From NCBI GenBank assembly GCA_021787365.1, contig JAJYMB010000074.1, positions 1 to 49,035 of the forward strand: a stretch of 49,035 bases of DNA, given 5' to 3'. Below are positions 1 through 8,078 of this stretch, piece after piece (position 1 is the first letter of the stretch; each line of letters opens with the position of its first letter). Source of the DNA: Actinomycetes bacterium (GTDB taxonomy: Bacteria; Actinomycetota; Acidimicrobiia; Acidimicrobiales; Palsa-688). The notes beneath the pieces are model-generated. The model saw only the letters and a list, made by a program, of their open reading frames with translations, ran no database searches and was not told where the DNA came from. Both the position numbers and the translations under genes were made by a program.

Positions 1-38
1 CTCTCCAGTGCGGCGCCCTACGGCTCGTCCGGGCGGGG

Positions 39-89
39 CTTGCACTCGTGGCGGGGGCTTGCACTCGTGGCGGGGGCTTGCACTCGTGG
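39..89. repeat. 19-bp tandem repeat, about 2.7 copies
   Basis: The 13-mer CTTGCACTCGTGG occurs at 39, 58 and 77, exactly 19 bp apart, separated by CGGGGG. It lies upstream of the first gene fragment. No function is evident. Confidence 0.8.
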
Positions 90-196
90 AGGTCATTGTC
101 CGGCTCGGGGCCCGGCGCTGGTGGCCTTTCGGTCCGCTGAGTCGTTTCGGGCAGTGAGCGGGGCCTGGTCCTTTAGCTCAGGACATTGCCGAGCTG

Positions 197-517
197 TTGT
201 GGAGCCACGACGCCTCGAGGGTCGACCCCGACAAGGATGCCAGGACCGTCATCGTGGCCGTCATCCGTCTCGGGAGCTGGGACCAGGTCGAATGGCTCTT
301 TTCGCACTACGGGTGGGGCAAGGTCGAGCAGGTAGTTGGCGAAGACTATTTCGGTAACCGGAGCTTGCCCGTCTCGGTCCGGGCGTTCTGGGGCAACTTG
401 TTCTGGCCAGAGTTGCCTCCGCCGGAGTTGACGGACAAGATGGAGCGTTGGCGACCCACACGGTCGCAAACGAAGGGCTATCCATCTAAGCGGACCAAGT
501 ACAAGGCTTTTTGGTAA
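197..517 (+). pseudogene. 5' half of a transposon-split gene (DUF6922-like domain)
   Basis: The protein reads LLWSHDASRVDPDKDARTVI and continues with a tryptophan-rich region. This resembles the DUF6922 family found in actinobacterial toxin/antitoxin-like loci (family recognised from memory). The frame is open from 158, but only TTG (197) or CTG (194) are available as starts, so the 5' end may be damaged. Native sequence ends at 472. The last 14 residues (KGYPSKRTKYKAFW) are encoded by the terminal inverted repeat and interior of the inserted transposon. If the insertion and one target copy are removed, the frame continues directly into the helix-turn-helix fragment at 2538 (…TRSQT then IGRRAAGE…). 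The two pieces therefore look like one former gene with an N-terminal DUF6922-like domain and a C-terminal XRE-type domain. Confidence 0.65.
473..505 (+). repeat. Left terminal inverted repeat of IS1595-type transposon
   Basis: Matches the reverse complement of 2497-2529 at 30 of 33 positions. The outer 23 bp are identical. Target duplication CGCAAACG lies immediately outside at 465-472. Confidence 0.85.
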
Positions 518-548
518 GGCCCACCCCTCAACTGCCGACCTTACCGGC

Positions 549-1586
549 ATGCCAACCAGATCTCCCATCGCAGGTGTGTGCTACCCACGTGACTATGGCG
601 AGTTCATGGCCTGGTTCCCTACCGACGACGACTGCGCCGACTACCTCGAATGGCTGCGGTGGCCTTTCGGTTTCGCGTGCCCGGGTTGCCAGAGCGTAAG
701 CGCATGCCGGTTGGCCGATGGGCGTTACAAGTGTACGGGCTGCCGAAAGTGCACGTCCGTCACCGCGGGGACCATCTTCGACCGGACGCGCACGCCCCTC
801 ACGGTCTGGTTCCATGCTGCCTGGCACTTCGCCACCCAGAAAGATGGCATCAGCGCGCTGGCCTTGCAACGCGACCTGGCGCTGAGCTCCTACCAAACGG
901 TTTGGGCGATGTTGCACCGGCTACGCTCGGTGGCCGTGCGGCCCGGGCGGGAACGTCTCAGCGGTGACGTCGAGGTGGACGAGACTTTCATCGGCGGGAA
1001 GGCGCCCGGCGACAAGGGCGGCCGCACCCACGGTGAGAAGGCCTTGGTCGCCATTGCCGTGGAGCGGAGGGAGCCCAAGGGCTGGTGGCGCTGCCGGATG
1101 GCGGTCATCCCCGACGCGAGCAGCGCGAGCCTAGGTGCCTTCCTACAGGACAACGTGGAGGCGTTCTCGACCGTCGTTGCCGACGGCTGGGGGCCCTACG
1201 AGAAGGCATGTGACGACCTCTACGTCCACGAGCCCCACGTCGCCCCTGGTAGGAAGGCCTCGGAGGTCCTCCCGGCGGTCCACGAAGTAGCGGGGCTGGT
1301 GAAGAAGTGGCTGAACAGCACACACCAAGGTGCCATCGGCGACGAGCACCTGCACCTCTACTTGAACGAATACGTGTTCCGGTTCAACCGGCGCCGCTCC
1401 GGGTCCCGTGGCCTGCTCTTCTACCGCCTGTTCGAGCTGGCCGTGGCCGCCCGCCCGGCGCGCTACAGGCAGTTCATCGTGGCGAAGCGGCCCAAGGCCA
1501 CCAAGCCGGCCCCGCCCGCCACCCGGGGTGTCCCGCTCTCGTTGGAGAGGTCCCACGCCGACCGGCCGTGCCGACGCGCCGCTTGA
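549..1586 (+). CDS. IS1595-family DDE transposase
   Basis: A 345-residue transposase of the ISXO2/IS1595 type that moves the surrounding element. An N-terminal zinc ribbon is visible (CPGC at 44-47, CTGC at 62-65). The catalytic domain carries GDVEVDETFIGG (D144) and VVADGWGPYE (D212). The third acidic/Asn position lies in HLHLYLNEYVFRFNRRRS (N273/E274), the DDE/N arrangement of this family. Length is normal and no frameshift is seen, so it may be active. The basic tail after residue 310 is probably disordered. It is followed by the passenger Uma2 gene 196 bp downstream. Confidence 0.92.
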   Translation: MPTRSPIAGVCYPRDYGEFMAWFPTDDDCADYLEWLRWPFGFACPGCQSVSACRLADGRYKCTGCRKCTSVTAGTIFDRTRTPLTVWFHAAWHFATQKDGISALALQRDLALSSYQTVWAMLHRLRSVAVRPGRERLSGDVEVDETFIGGKAPGDKGGRTHGEKALVAIAVERREPKGWWRCRMAVIPDASSASLGAFLQDNVEAFSTVVADGWGPYEKACDDLYVHEPHVAPGRKASEVLPAVHEVAGLVKKWLNSTHQGAIGDEHLHLYLNEYVFRFNRRRSGSRGLLFYRLFELAVAARPARYRQFIVAKRPKATKPAPPATRGVPLSLERSHADRPCRRAA

Positions 1587-1770
1587 TGAGCAAGAGTGGC
1601 ATTGGCCCGGCTTCCGTGGCGGCAACCGTTTGGTAAGACCAGTGCCCTGCCGGGGGCCAATCCCAAAGGAGTCCCCATGTCCCCTGGCGGTGACGTCGCG
1701 AGGCTCGGAAACCCGCAGGTCAGAGCGCTCAGCGCTCCTATTTCCGGTTCAGCTACCGATTGTGGTCCTA

Positions 1771-1776
1771 TACGAT
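1771..1776 (+). promoter_or_regulatory. Candidate -10 box of a leaderless promoter for the Uma2 gene
   Basis: TACGAT lies six bases before the ATG at 1783, the spacing expected if transcription starts at or next to the start codon. There is no Shine-Dalgarno sequence in between. A convincing -35 box is not seen. Confidence 0.35.
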
Positions 1777-1782
1777 GAAACC

Positions 1783-2394
1783 ATGTCCACCCAGGCAGCC
1801 CTGCCTGAAGAGGCGGTCGATATGACCGGCTCGGAGTTGCACCAGCTCGTCCTCAACCGCCTCGTAGACGTCTTGCGGTTCATCTTCGGGGACCGCGCTC
1901 TCGTATTGTCCGACGTCTTCGTCCGGGCCCGCGACGATACCGGCCATGAGGAACAGGCGAGCCCAGACGTCGCCATCATCCCAGGGGCCCAACCGGGGAC
2001 CCGGACTGTCTACCACGTTCCCGAGGAACCAGTGCCAGCAGCGACCCTCGAAGTCCTCTCGCCGGCCAACCACCGCTCTGACGGCGCCGCAGCCCTTGCC
2101 GGAAAGCGCGCTCTGTTCGGCCGTATCGGCGTGCCCGTCCACATCGAGATCGACCCGGACCGTGGTGAGATCACGACATGGGCCCACAACGGGACCGAAC
2201 TTGCAGAAGGCGAGCCTGTGACAAGCTGCGAGCACCCCGCCCTCGGCGGTCTTCGGATCGAGGTGTCCACCGGGCAGGTCCGCCTCTTCCTCCCGGACGG
2301 ACAGGAGTTCATCGACGCCCAGGCCGAGATGGCCCGGGTGGCCCGCCTTTCCGAAGCATTGCGGCAAGCCGGTATTGACCCGACGACCGTGTGA
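1783..2394 (+). CDS. Uma2-family (DUF820) putative endonuclease, transposon passenger
   Basis: A 203-residue protein of the Uma2 family, which has a PD-(D/E)XK nuclease-like fold of unsettled biological role. Typical family landmarks are present: an N-terminal helix LHQLVLNRLVDVL, then QASPDVAIIP (the D), then PAATLEVLSPANHRSD (the E-x-V stretch). ATG 1783 is chosen because the upstream reading frame is unrelated transposon spacer and because a -10-like box sits just before it. The gene is inside the IS1595 element and is closed by a strong terminator, so it travels as cargo. A role in defence, transposon maintenance or DNA processing is conjecture. Confidence 0.85.
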   Translation: MSTQAALPEEAVDMTGSELHQLVLNRLVDVLRFIFGDRALVLSDVFVRARDDTGHEEQASPDVAIIPGAQPGTRTVYHVPEEPVPAATLEVLSPANHRSDGAAALAGKRALFGRIGVPVHIEIDPDRGEITTWAHNGTELAEGEPVTSCEHPALGGLRIEVSTGQVRLFLPDGQEFIDAQAEMARVARLSEALRQAGIDPTTV

Positions 2395-2438
2395 CTTGGC
2401 GACCGCACTGGGACCGAGCCACAGCCCGACCCAAAAGA

Positions 2439-2466
2439 AGAGACCGCCGACAGCGGTCTCTTTTTT
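2439..2466 (+). terminator. Rho-independent terminator after the Uma2 gene
   Basis: Perfect 9-bp stem AGAGACCGC (2439-2447) with GCGGTCTCT (2453-2461), a 5-base loop and then TTTTT. It ends transcription 45 bp after the Uma2 stop and before the right end of the transposon. Confidence 0.9.
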
Positions 2467-2496
2467 GTTGGCTGGCTTCGATGACCTGGGATTTCC

Positions 2497-2529
2497 CTTA
2501 CACTTAGTCCGCTTAGATGGATAGCCCTT
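2497..2529 (-). repeat. Right terminal inverted repeat of IS1595-type transposon
   Basis: Reverse complement of 473-505 with three mismatches. The target duplication CGCAAACG follows at 2530-2537. This repeat also supplies TACACT (2499-2504, -10-like) and the ATG (2517) that opens the downstream helix-turn-helix fragment. Confidence 0.85.
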
Positions 2530-2835
2530 CGCAAACGATCGGACGACGGGCAGCGGGAGAGGTGTGCCGGCGGCTCCGGGTAGCCTTGGTGAGCACTGGT
2601 CTCTCACGGAAAGCCTTCGCTTCGCTGCTCGGCACGTCGCAACCTCGGTTGTCGAGTTATTTGTCCGGCAAGGTAACGCCGTCGGCAAGCTTCCTCATTG
2701 AGGCAGAACTGGTCGCAAAAGGCGCTCGAGGAGGCGCACCATACAAGGGCCGCGGCACAAGCCACGGTGTCGGGGGCCCAATCGGCGGCGCCCTCCGCCC
2801 AGACTTCTCCCGCCCAGGGATTGGCCTCGGGCTAA
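2517..2835 (+). pseudogene. 3' half of the split gene: XRE-type helix-turn-helix fragment, frameshifted
   Basis: The ATG lies in the transposon end, and native sequence resumes at 2538 (IGRRAAGEV). A clear XRE-like helix-turn-helix follows: LSRKAFASLLGTSQPRLSSYLSGKVTPS. At the AAAA run near 2717 an extra A breaks the frame. With one A removed, the protein continues as VAKALEEAHHTRAAAQATVS and stops at TAA 2833-2835, giving about 106 residues. The last 84 bp belong to the ~570-bp direct repeat. The extra A could be a real mutation or a sequencing error in a homopolymer. The protein is the C-terminal part of the gene begun before 473. Confidence 0.6.
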
Positions 2836-3323
2836 AAATCTCTGACGCAGAGCGCTACCAGGTGGCGCCGCAGGCCATCAGGCGTCATGAAGCTGTCGGG
2901 CGCCCTGAGCCATGGGGAGGCCTTCCCGGGCGGGGGCAGCTCAGTAGGAGCACAAGCGTGCATGACCACCGCCCTGGATGGGTAGGAAGTACACCCTGAC
3001 GGTTTTGTACGAAAGGAGCTTGGCCAAAATGCAAAGGTCAACAGGGACTGGCCTGGCAGCGTTCGGGGTGGTGCTGGCTGTGGTCGGCGCCATCTTGGAC
3101 TACGCCGTGACAGTCGACAGCGCTTCAGGTTTCAACGTCAATACTGCTGGTCTTATATTGCTTATCGCGGGCATCGTGATCTTTGTGCTCGGGATCCTGG
3201 TCGCGATCTCGGGCAGCTTCCGGCGCACCACGATACGCCAGGACGTCCGCGCTACGCCACAAGGTGCGTACCGACTCGAGCAGCGAGACGACGTCGGCAC
3301 GCCTTGATGTGACTGGTGGAGGA
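2752..3323. repeat. Direct repeat copy A (~570 bp)
   Basis: Nearly identical to 11298-11866, with a handful of substitutions and small indels. It contains the end of the XRE-like gene, an untranslated leader and the whole DUF6458-like gene. The two copies bracket the 8-kb signalling/glycosyltransferase operon. Confidence 0.9.
3029..3307 (+). CDS. DUF6458-like small membrane protein, copy A
   Basis: A 92-residue protein with two predicted membrane helices (about residues 8-30, GLAAFGVVLAVVGAILDYAV, and 40-62, AGLILLIAGIVIFVLGILVA). A basic tail of about 30 residues follows. The glycine-rich two-helix pattern resembles the actinobacterial DUF6458 family, whose function is unknown. ATG 3029 is chosen because AAAGGAG sits 11 bases upstream. 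The upstream in-frame extension lies in leader sequence that is repeated at the second copy. A second gene at 11572 encodes the same protein apart from one or two residues near the C-terminus. Confidence 0.75.
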   Translation: MQRSTGTGLAAFGVVLAVVGAILDYAVTVDSASGFNVNTAGLILLIAGIVIFVLGILVAISGSFRRTTIRQDVRATPQGAYRLEQRDDVGTP

Positions 3324-3509
3324 AAAAGAGCCTCGAAAAATTGGGAACTACGAAGTAGACGCTGCCGGCATGCGCAATGCGCACCAATTGGTCTCGCTGC
3401 CGGGTTGCTCGACCTGCTCGGCTCGGCCGCCGGCATCTAAGCGGCCAAGCTACGTCAAGCACACCGGTGCGCTCAGCGCGCGTCCATCATGCGCTGGGCC
3501 AGGAGTTGC

Positions 3510-4973
3510 TCACCTTTGACCTTGCTCGCCCGGGACCGACCGGGGCGCCCCGACCCCACCGCGACTGGCGAGGAACCCGCGCCGGGACATATCTCCCCAG
3601 TCGCTGCGACCTCTCGCGGCGCGGACCATCCCACGTAACTGCCAGACTACGGTCAACTGGCGGTACCCGAGCGGCTCGATCAGTGCCCAGCAGACGAGCA
3701 ACACTCGATCGGCCAAGCTCTCGTACCGTCGGGTGGTGAGCTCGTCGAGCAGCAAGGCCCCGATACTGAAGAGTAGGCCCCAACCGTAGACGACGAGGAG
3801 GAAAAGGATCGCGAACTGGAGGTCGACAAGGCCCAAGCTGAGCCCGACAGCGAGACCGAGCACGCCGAGGGCTTCAATAACTGGACCGAGCAGCTCGACG
3901 AGGACGAAGTAGGGGGAAACCACGAGCCCGGTGGCCCCGTAGTGCGGGTTGAACAGGAGGCACCGATGCCGCCACAGCACGTCGACGAGGCCCCGTTGCC
4001 AGCGGTCCCGCTGGCGTCCGAGCACGCGAAGAGACTCGGGGGCTTCGGTCCATGCGACCGGCTCGGGTACGAATACGACCCTGCTGGCCTCCGCCCGCTC
4101 GATGCCGGCGCGCCGCAGGCGTACGACGAGTTCCATGTCCTCTCCGATGCTGTCCACCTGGTAGCCGCCAATCGCTCGGAGGGCGTCCCTCCTGAAGAGC
4201 CCGAAGGCGCCGGAGATGATCAGATTGCCACCGAGCCGGTTCCACCCCAGGCGGCCGAAGAGGAACGCCCGCAGGTACTCCACGGCTTGTAGCCCGGCGA
4301 CCGGCTTGCGCGGTGCCCGGGGAACAACGACTCGACCTGCTTGCACCCGCGAGCCGTTTACAACCCGGATCGTCCCCCCCGAGGCGACGACGTCCTCTCC
4401 GGAGAGGAACGGCTGGACGACCCGCAGCAGGGCGTCGGGCTCGATGAGGGTGTCGGCATCGATGGCGCAAACAAGCGCACCGGTCGCCAGGTTGAGCCCG
4501 GCGTTCAGCGCGTCCGCCTTGCCGCCGTTGTCCTTGTCGATCACGACCAGCCCAGGGTGGAGCCCGGACCGGTACAAGGCGCGCACGGCCTTGGTCGCCA
4601 CGACGTGGCGGTAGACGGGATAGATGGGCTGGAGCTCGAAGTGATGCACCAGCGTCTCGAGGGTCTCGTCGGTCGACCCGTCATTGACGAGCACTACCTC
4701 GAGGTTCGGGTACTCGAGCGTGAGCAGCGCCCGCACGCTCTCTCCCATCGTCGCCGCCTCGTTGTGGGCCGGAACGAGGATGCTCACCCGAGGAAGCACC
4801 GAGGAGCTGAGGAGCCAACGGGTATCTTCTGCTGCGCTCGAGCGGCGGTGCTCGAGCATCTGCCAGGCGGCAGCGACGAACAGCACCGTCCAGAACCCGT
4901 TCGCGACGACGAAGTACCCGATGACCACCAAGACCGTCACGTGAAAGACGAGGCGGAGCAGCTCAGCCGTCAT
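3510..4973 (-). CDS. Membrane family-2 glycosyltransferase (polysaccharide synthase type)
   Basis: A 487-residue processive glycosyltransferase like those making poly-N-acetylglucosamine, cellulose or hyaluronan, acting at the cytoplasmic membrane. There is an N-terminal membrane helix (8-38) and a GT-A domain starting VSILVPAHNEA (63). The nucleotide/metal motif is IDADT (D172, D174), the acceptor motif is GEDMEL (E278, D279), and QRDRW (321-325) is the processive-synthase signature. Hydrophobic segments at 345-420 complete the membrane domain. It is the last gene of a five-gene operon, 14 bp after the HEAT-repeat gene. With a GGDEF protein upstream, activation by cyclic-di-GMP is plausible, but no PilZ domain is visible here. 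The product sugar cannot be told from the sequence. Confidence 0.88.
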   Translation of the reverse strand: MTAELLRLVFHVTVLVVIGYFVVANGFWTVLFVAAAWQMLEHRRSSAAEDTRWLLSSSVLPRVSILVPAHNEAATMGESVRALLTLEYPNLEVVLVNDGSTDETLETLVHHFELQPIYPVYRHVVATKAVRALYRSGLHPGLVVIDKDNGGKADALNAGLNLATGALVCAIDADTLIEPDALLRVVQPFLSGEDVVASGGTIRVVNGSRVQAGRVVVPRAPRKPVAGLQAVEYLRAFLFGRLGWNRLGGNLIISGAFGLFRRDALRAIGGYQVDSIGEDMELVVRLRRAGIERAEASRVVFVPEPVAWTEAPESLRVLGRQRDRWQRGLVDVLWRHRCLLFNPHYGATGLVVSPYFVLVELLGPVIEALGVLGLAVGLSLGLVDLQFAILFLLVVYGWGLLFSIGALLLDELTTRRYESLADRVLLVCWALIEPLGYRQLTVVWQLRGMVRAARGRSDWGDMSRRGFLASRGGVGAPRSVPGEQGQR

Positions 4974-4987
4974 CGCGCCACGTGGGC

Positions 4988-6019
4988 TCAGTCAGCGGGC
5001 GCGCTAGGGAGATCCAGCACCTGGTGGGCCATGTCCGCCGCGTACGGATCTGGGCCTACGAGCGCCCGGCGGAGGTGGAGACGACCGGCGGGCCCGAGCC
5101 GGCGGAGCGCCAAGGCCGCCTCCCGTCGGACGTCCCAGGCGGGATCGCTCAGTTGTCTGGCGAGGTTGGGGGCCAGCGCCCAAGAGCTGACCACGCCCAA
5201 GCCGTGGGTGGCCGCGACCCGCACCGGCTCGCTCGGATCGTGAAGGAGCCCGAGGAGAGCCTGTTCGGCCTGACCCCCCGCCACCGCAGCGAGCAGGGTG
5301 GCACCCTGGGCCCGCACCGAGGGGTCCGGATCGCCGGCCGCACGCACCCCTGGCCCAAGGAACCGTGCGTCGGCGAGACCGCTTGCAACTTCGAGCGCCA
5401 GCACCCGCCCGGGGCACGCCATTCGAGACAGATAGGCGGCGAGGGGCTCGGCTGCTGTTGCACCGAGGCGGGTCAACACATCCTTTGCGGCGAGGCGGCA
5501 GCGACGCTCGGGGTCGTCGAGCATTGCCACCAGAGCTTCGGCGAGCACCGGGCTGGGATGGCGCGCTACCCATCTGGCTGCGGCTTCTCGCACCAGCGGG
5601 TGCGCGTCGCCAAGGCGCGCCGGGACGAGGTCCTCGCCCCCGCCGAGAAGGCCGAACGACCGGACGCCGCGCAGCCGGTGCCACCACCGTCGGCTCCGGC
5701 ACCAACGCGCTGCCTGCTCCAGCAGGCCCATCTCGCGTGCCGCCTGCTCGACCCACGCCGCTCCATTTCCCGAGACGCTAGAAGCCAACTCTTCGAGTGC
5801 CTGGTGGGAGAGCCGCAAACCTGCACGTGACGTGGGTACGACGAGCCCACGCTCTCCCCCGACGACGCGGACCATGCCCTGGCGCAGCTCCACGAACCGG
5901 CGCTCCGTCGGTCTGGCTGTCAGCACCACCCGCAGACTGTGCGCAATGAACACCACGAGCATGGCCGACAACGCCCCCAGTTCGGCAGCCCCGACGAGGC
6001 GTAGCAGGCCCGTAGCCAT
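4988..6019 (-). CDS. Membrane-anchored HEAT-repeat protein
   Basis: A 343-residue protein with one N-terminal membrane helix (about 8-33, LGALSAMLVVFIAHSLRVVL). A long alpha-helical solenoid follows. HEAT/PBS-lyase-like repeats are clear: HPLVREAAARWVARHPS, DPERRCRLAAKDVLTRLG, DPSVRAQGATLLAAVAG, DPSEPVRVAATHGLGVV and DPAWDVRREAALALRRLG. Such proteins act as scaffolds. It starts 6 bp after the GGDEF protein stop and is followed 14 bp later by the glycosyltransferase. It is probably an adaptor that couples the signalling proteins to the synthase at the membrane; that role is inferred from position only. Confidence 0.8.
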   Translation of the reverse strand: MATGLLRLVGAAELGALSAMLVVFIAHSLRVVLTARPTERRFVELRQGMVRVVGGERGLVVPTSRAGLRLSHQALEELASSVSGNGAAWVEQAAREMGLLEQAARWCRSRRWWHRLRGVRSFGLLGGGEDLVPARLGDAHPLVREAAARWVARHPSPVLAEALVAMLDDPERRCRLAAKDVLTRLGATAAEPLAAYLSRMACPGRVLALEVASGLADARFLGPGVRAAGDPDPSVRAQGATLLAAVAGGQAEQALLGLLHDPSEPVRVAATHGLGVVSSWALAPNLARQLSDPAWDVRREAALALRRLGPAGRLHLRRALVGPDPYAADMAHQVLDLPSAPAD

Positions 6020-6025
6020 CTCCGA

Positions 6026-8077
6026 TCAGCCCGCCAGGGCGCGCCGGACCCGCTGCATGAGGACCGGGAGGCTAAACGGCTTCCCGACGTGGTCGATCGC
6101 ACCGGCCTCGAGGGCTCGCAGGATCTCGGGCTCAGAGGACCGGGCGGTCAGCACGATGACCCGTGTTGCTTCGAGAACGCCCTCGCGCCGCAGGTGCTCG
6201 AGCACCGTGAAGCCGTCGAGACCCGGGAGGCTGATATCGAGCAGGACCAAGCGTGCTGGTCGTCGTGACGCGCCGGTTAGGAGGTCCACTGCGGCCTGGC
6301 CGTCGCGAACGCGCAGGCTCCGATAGCCGCTGCCGGAGAGCGCGTGGGTAAGCAGTTCGGCCACGATGTCGTCGTCCTCCACGACGACGACATCGACCGA
6401 GGCATCATCGCCTTTCAGCCCGGGCTGCCTGCCGGCGGGAAGCACGCGCTCGCGGCCGAGCGCCTTGGCAACATAGAGGGCCTCGTCGGCGCGACGGCAC
6501 AGGTCGCGAAGCGTGGTGCCGTCCACCTTGTACTCACTGACCCCGCCGCTGAAGCTGACCCGGAAGGACTGCCCCGCCGGCGTCACCATGGCCTTATTGC
6601 ACACGGCCTGAAGCAGGTCGGAGACTCGTCGTACCCCGTCCGCACGGGTCATCCCGTACAGGGCGAGGGCGATCTCTTCGCCACCCCATCGGGCGACCAC
6701 GTCTTCGCCCCGGAACCGCTCCAAGAGCAACTGACCGATCTGTTGCAGCACGCAGTCGCCGACCTCGTGGCCGTAGTGGCTGTTCACCTCCCGGAAATGG
6801 TCCAGGTCGAGCAGCGCGAAGGAGAGCGGCTGGTCGTAGCGTTCGGCCATCGCCTGCAAGCGGTTCCACTGGGCCTCGAACTTCCTTCTGTTCGCGAGGC
6901 CCGTGAGCGGATCCGTCTCGGCCAGGATCCGCAGGATCCTGGTCCGTTCGAGGCGGTTGGAGACTCGGGTCACCAGCTCGGGACCGATCACGGGCTTTCT
7001 CACGTAGTCGTCGGCACCGGCTGCGAAAACTGCCTCGATCGTGTCTCGACCGACGTGCGAGGTCAGGAAGACCACGGGCAAAGCCGCCCACCGGGGGTCG
7101 GCTCGAAGCAGGCGGCACAGCTCGATGCCGCTCACCTCCGGCATGTCGAGGTCCAAAACCACGAGGTCCGGTGTGCTCTCTCTGAGCGCGGCCCAGAACC
7201 GTTCGGGTTCTGTCACGCCGGTGACCGTCAAGCCGGCAGGCTCTAGAAGCGCAACCAGTGCAGCCAAGACGCTCGGATCGTCATCGACTGCCAGCAACCG
7301 CCAGCGACCCAGCTGGGCCGCCTCGACAGTGGCCACAGCCGCCCCCGCCAGCTCAGTCGGCGCGAGCGAGCCGGGAAGGAAGCCCCGGACCCCGGCTCGC
7401 ACCGCTTCGACCCGGTCCAAGAAGCCGGTGCCGCTGGTCAGGGCCAGCACCACCACCGGTGGCGTCCGGGCGCTCAGCTCTCGCACCAGGTCCAACACGC
7501 CGTCGCCACCGTCGCCCAAGTCAACCAGGGCAACCGCCGGGTGTGCGACGCCGAGCGCCGCCCGGGCAGCCGGCACGCTTTCGGTCACGTGCGAAGCCAG
7601 TCCTCGCGCCTCGAGGGCCAACCCGATCGCCCCTCCCAGCTCGGCGTCTCGGTGCACGACCAGTACGAGTGGGCGGTCTTCGGCTTTGGAGCAACCAGCC
7701 GAAGGAGGGCTCGCCAGCTCGTCTCGAAGTAATTCGACCTGGGCCAGCGCGTCCGGCACCGCCGTCAGGTCGACCGGGGTTGAGCCGGCGAACAGCTCCT
7801 CGAGGCTGCGGGCGAGCATCGAGGCACGATGACGGCCGAACGTCCCGGCCGACCCGGCCAGGCGGTGCGCTTCGCGCTCGGCCCGGCGACGGAGGTCGTC
7901 GTCCAAGCGAGCATCGACCAGCGCGGCGAGCGCCTCGTCGAGCGTCTCCACCCGGGCGAGCATCTGGCCCTGGAACCGCCCCCACAGTGCCTGCAACTCG
8001 GCCGCGACCTCGAGGTGGACCACGGGGTCTGCGGCCCTCTTCGTGGGACCGTCCGCGGGCCCGGCCAACGTGTTCAC
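6026..8077 (-). CDS. Hpt-receiver-receiver-GGDEF-receiver protein (putative diguanylate cyclase)
   Basis: A 683-residue multidomain signalling protein. In order it has an Hpt-like helix bundle (25-125, H71 in EAHRLAGSAGTFG) and a degenerate receiver (135-250) lacking the acidic pocket. A full receiver follows (260-375; LLAVDDD, phosphoacceptor D309 in LDLDMPE, KP). Next is a GGDEF domain (about 385-550) and a C-terminal receiver (560-680; VVVEDDD, LLDISLPG, LTA, KPF). The active-site motif is GGEEI, with an RGED sequence five residues before it, matching the RxxD inhibitory site that binds cyclic-di-GMP. GTG 8077 is chosen because it directly follows the TGA of the receiver gene; the upstream in-frame ATG would overlap that gene. 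It probably receives phosphate from the hybrid kinase and sets cyclic-di-GMP for polysaccharide synthesis. Confidence 0.85.
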   Translation of the reverse strand: MNTLAGPADGPTKRAADPVVHLEVAAELQALWGRFQGQMLARVETLDEALAALVDARLDDDLRRRAEREAHRLAGSAGTFGRHRASMLARSLEELFAGSTPVDLTAVPDALAQVELLRDELASPPSAGCSKAEDRPLVLVVHRDAELGGAIGLALEARGLASHVTESVPAARAALGVAHPAVALVDLGDGGDGVLDLVRELSARTPPVVVLALTSGTGFLDRVEAVRAGVRGFLPGSLAPTELAGAAVATVEAAQLGRWRLLAVDDDPSVLAALVALLEPAGLTVTGVTEPERFWAALRESTPDLVVLDLDMPEVSGIELCRLLRADPRWAALPVVFLTSHVGRDTIEAVFAAGADDYVRKPVIGPELVTRVSNRLERTRILRILAETDPLTGLANRRKFEAQWNRLQAMAERYDQPLSFALLDLDHFREVNSHYGHEVGDCVLQQIGQLLLERFRGEDVVARWGGEEIALALYGMTRADGVRRVSDLLQAVCNKAMVTPAGQSFRVSFSGGVSEYKVDGTTLRDLCRRADEALYVAKALGRERVLPAGRQPGLKGDDASVDVVVVEDDDIVAELLTHALSGSGYRSLRVRDGQAAVDLLTGASRRPARLVLLDISLPGLDGFTVLEHLRREGVLEATRVIVLTARSSEPEILRALEAGAIDHVGKPFSLPVLMQRVRRALAG

Positions 8078-8078
8078 C

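Larger units (their letters stand above)
473..2529 (+). mobile_element. IS1595-family transposon carrying a Uma2 nuclease gene
   Basis: The ends are 33-bp inverted repeats (473-505 and 2497-2529) with three mismatches, starting AAGGGCTATCCATCTAAGCG at each tip. They are flanked by an identical 8-bp direct repeat CGCAAACG (465-472 and 2530-2537), the duplication size expected for IS1595-type elements. Because the target is bounded by TCG/CGA, a 10-bp reading (TCGCAAACGA) is also possible. Inside are the transposase (549-1586), a Uma2-family gene (1783-2394) and a terminator (2439-2466). The element is 2,057 bp. Intact ends, matching duplications and an open transposase suggest a recent, possibly active insertion. 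IS1595 relatives are known to carry passenger genes. Confidence 0.85.

Noticed and set aside
2836..3028. Riboswitch-like leader shared by both DUF6458 copies
   Set aside because: The leader is conserved between copies only because the whole repeat is; no known riboswitch consensus could be matched, so no claim is made.
4341..7246. Two ~300-codon plus-strand frames opposite the glycosyltransferase and GGDEF genes
   Set aside because: They are antisense to genes with complete motifs and lack ribosome sites.
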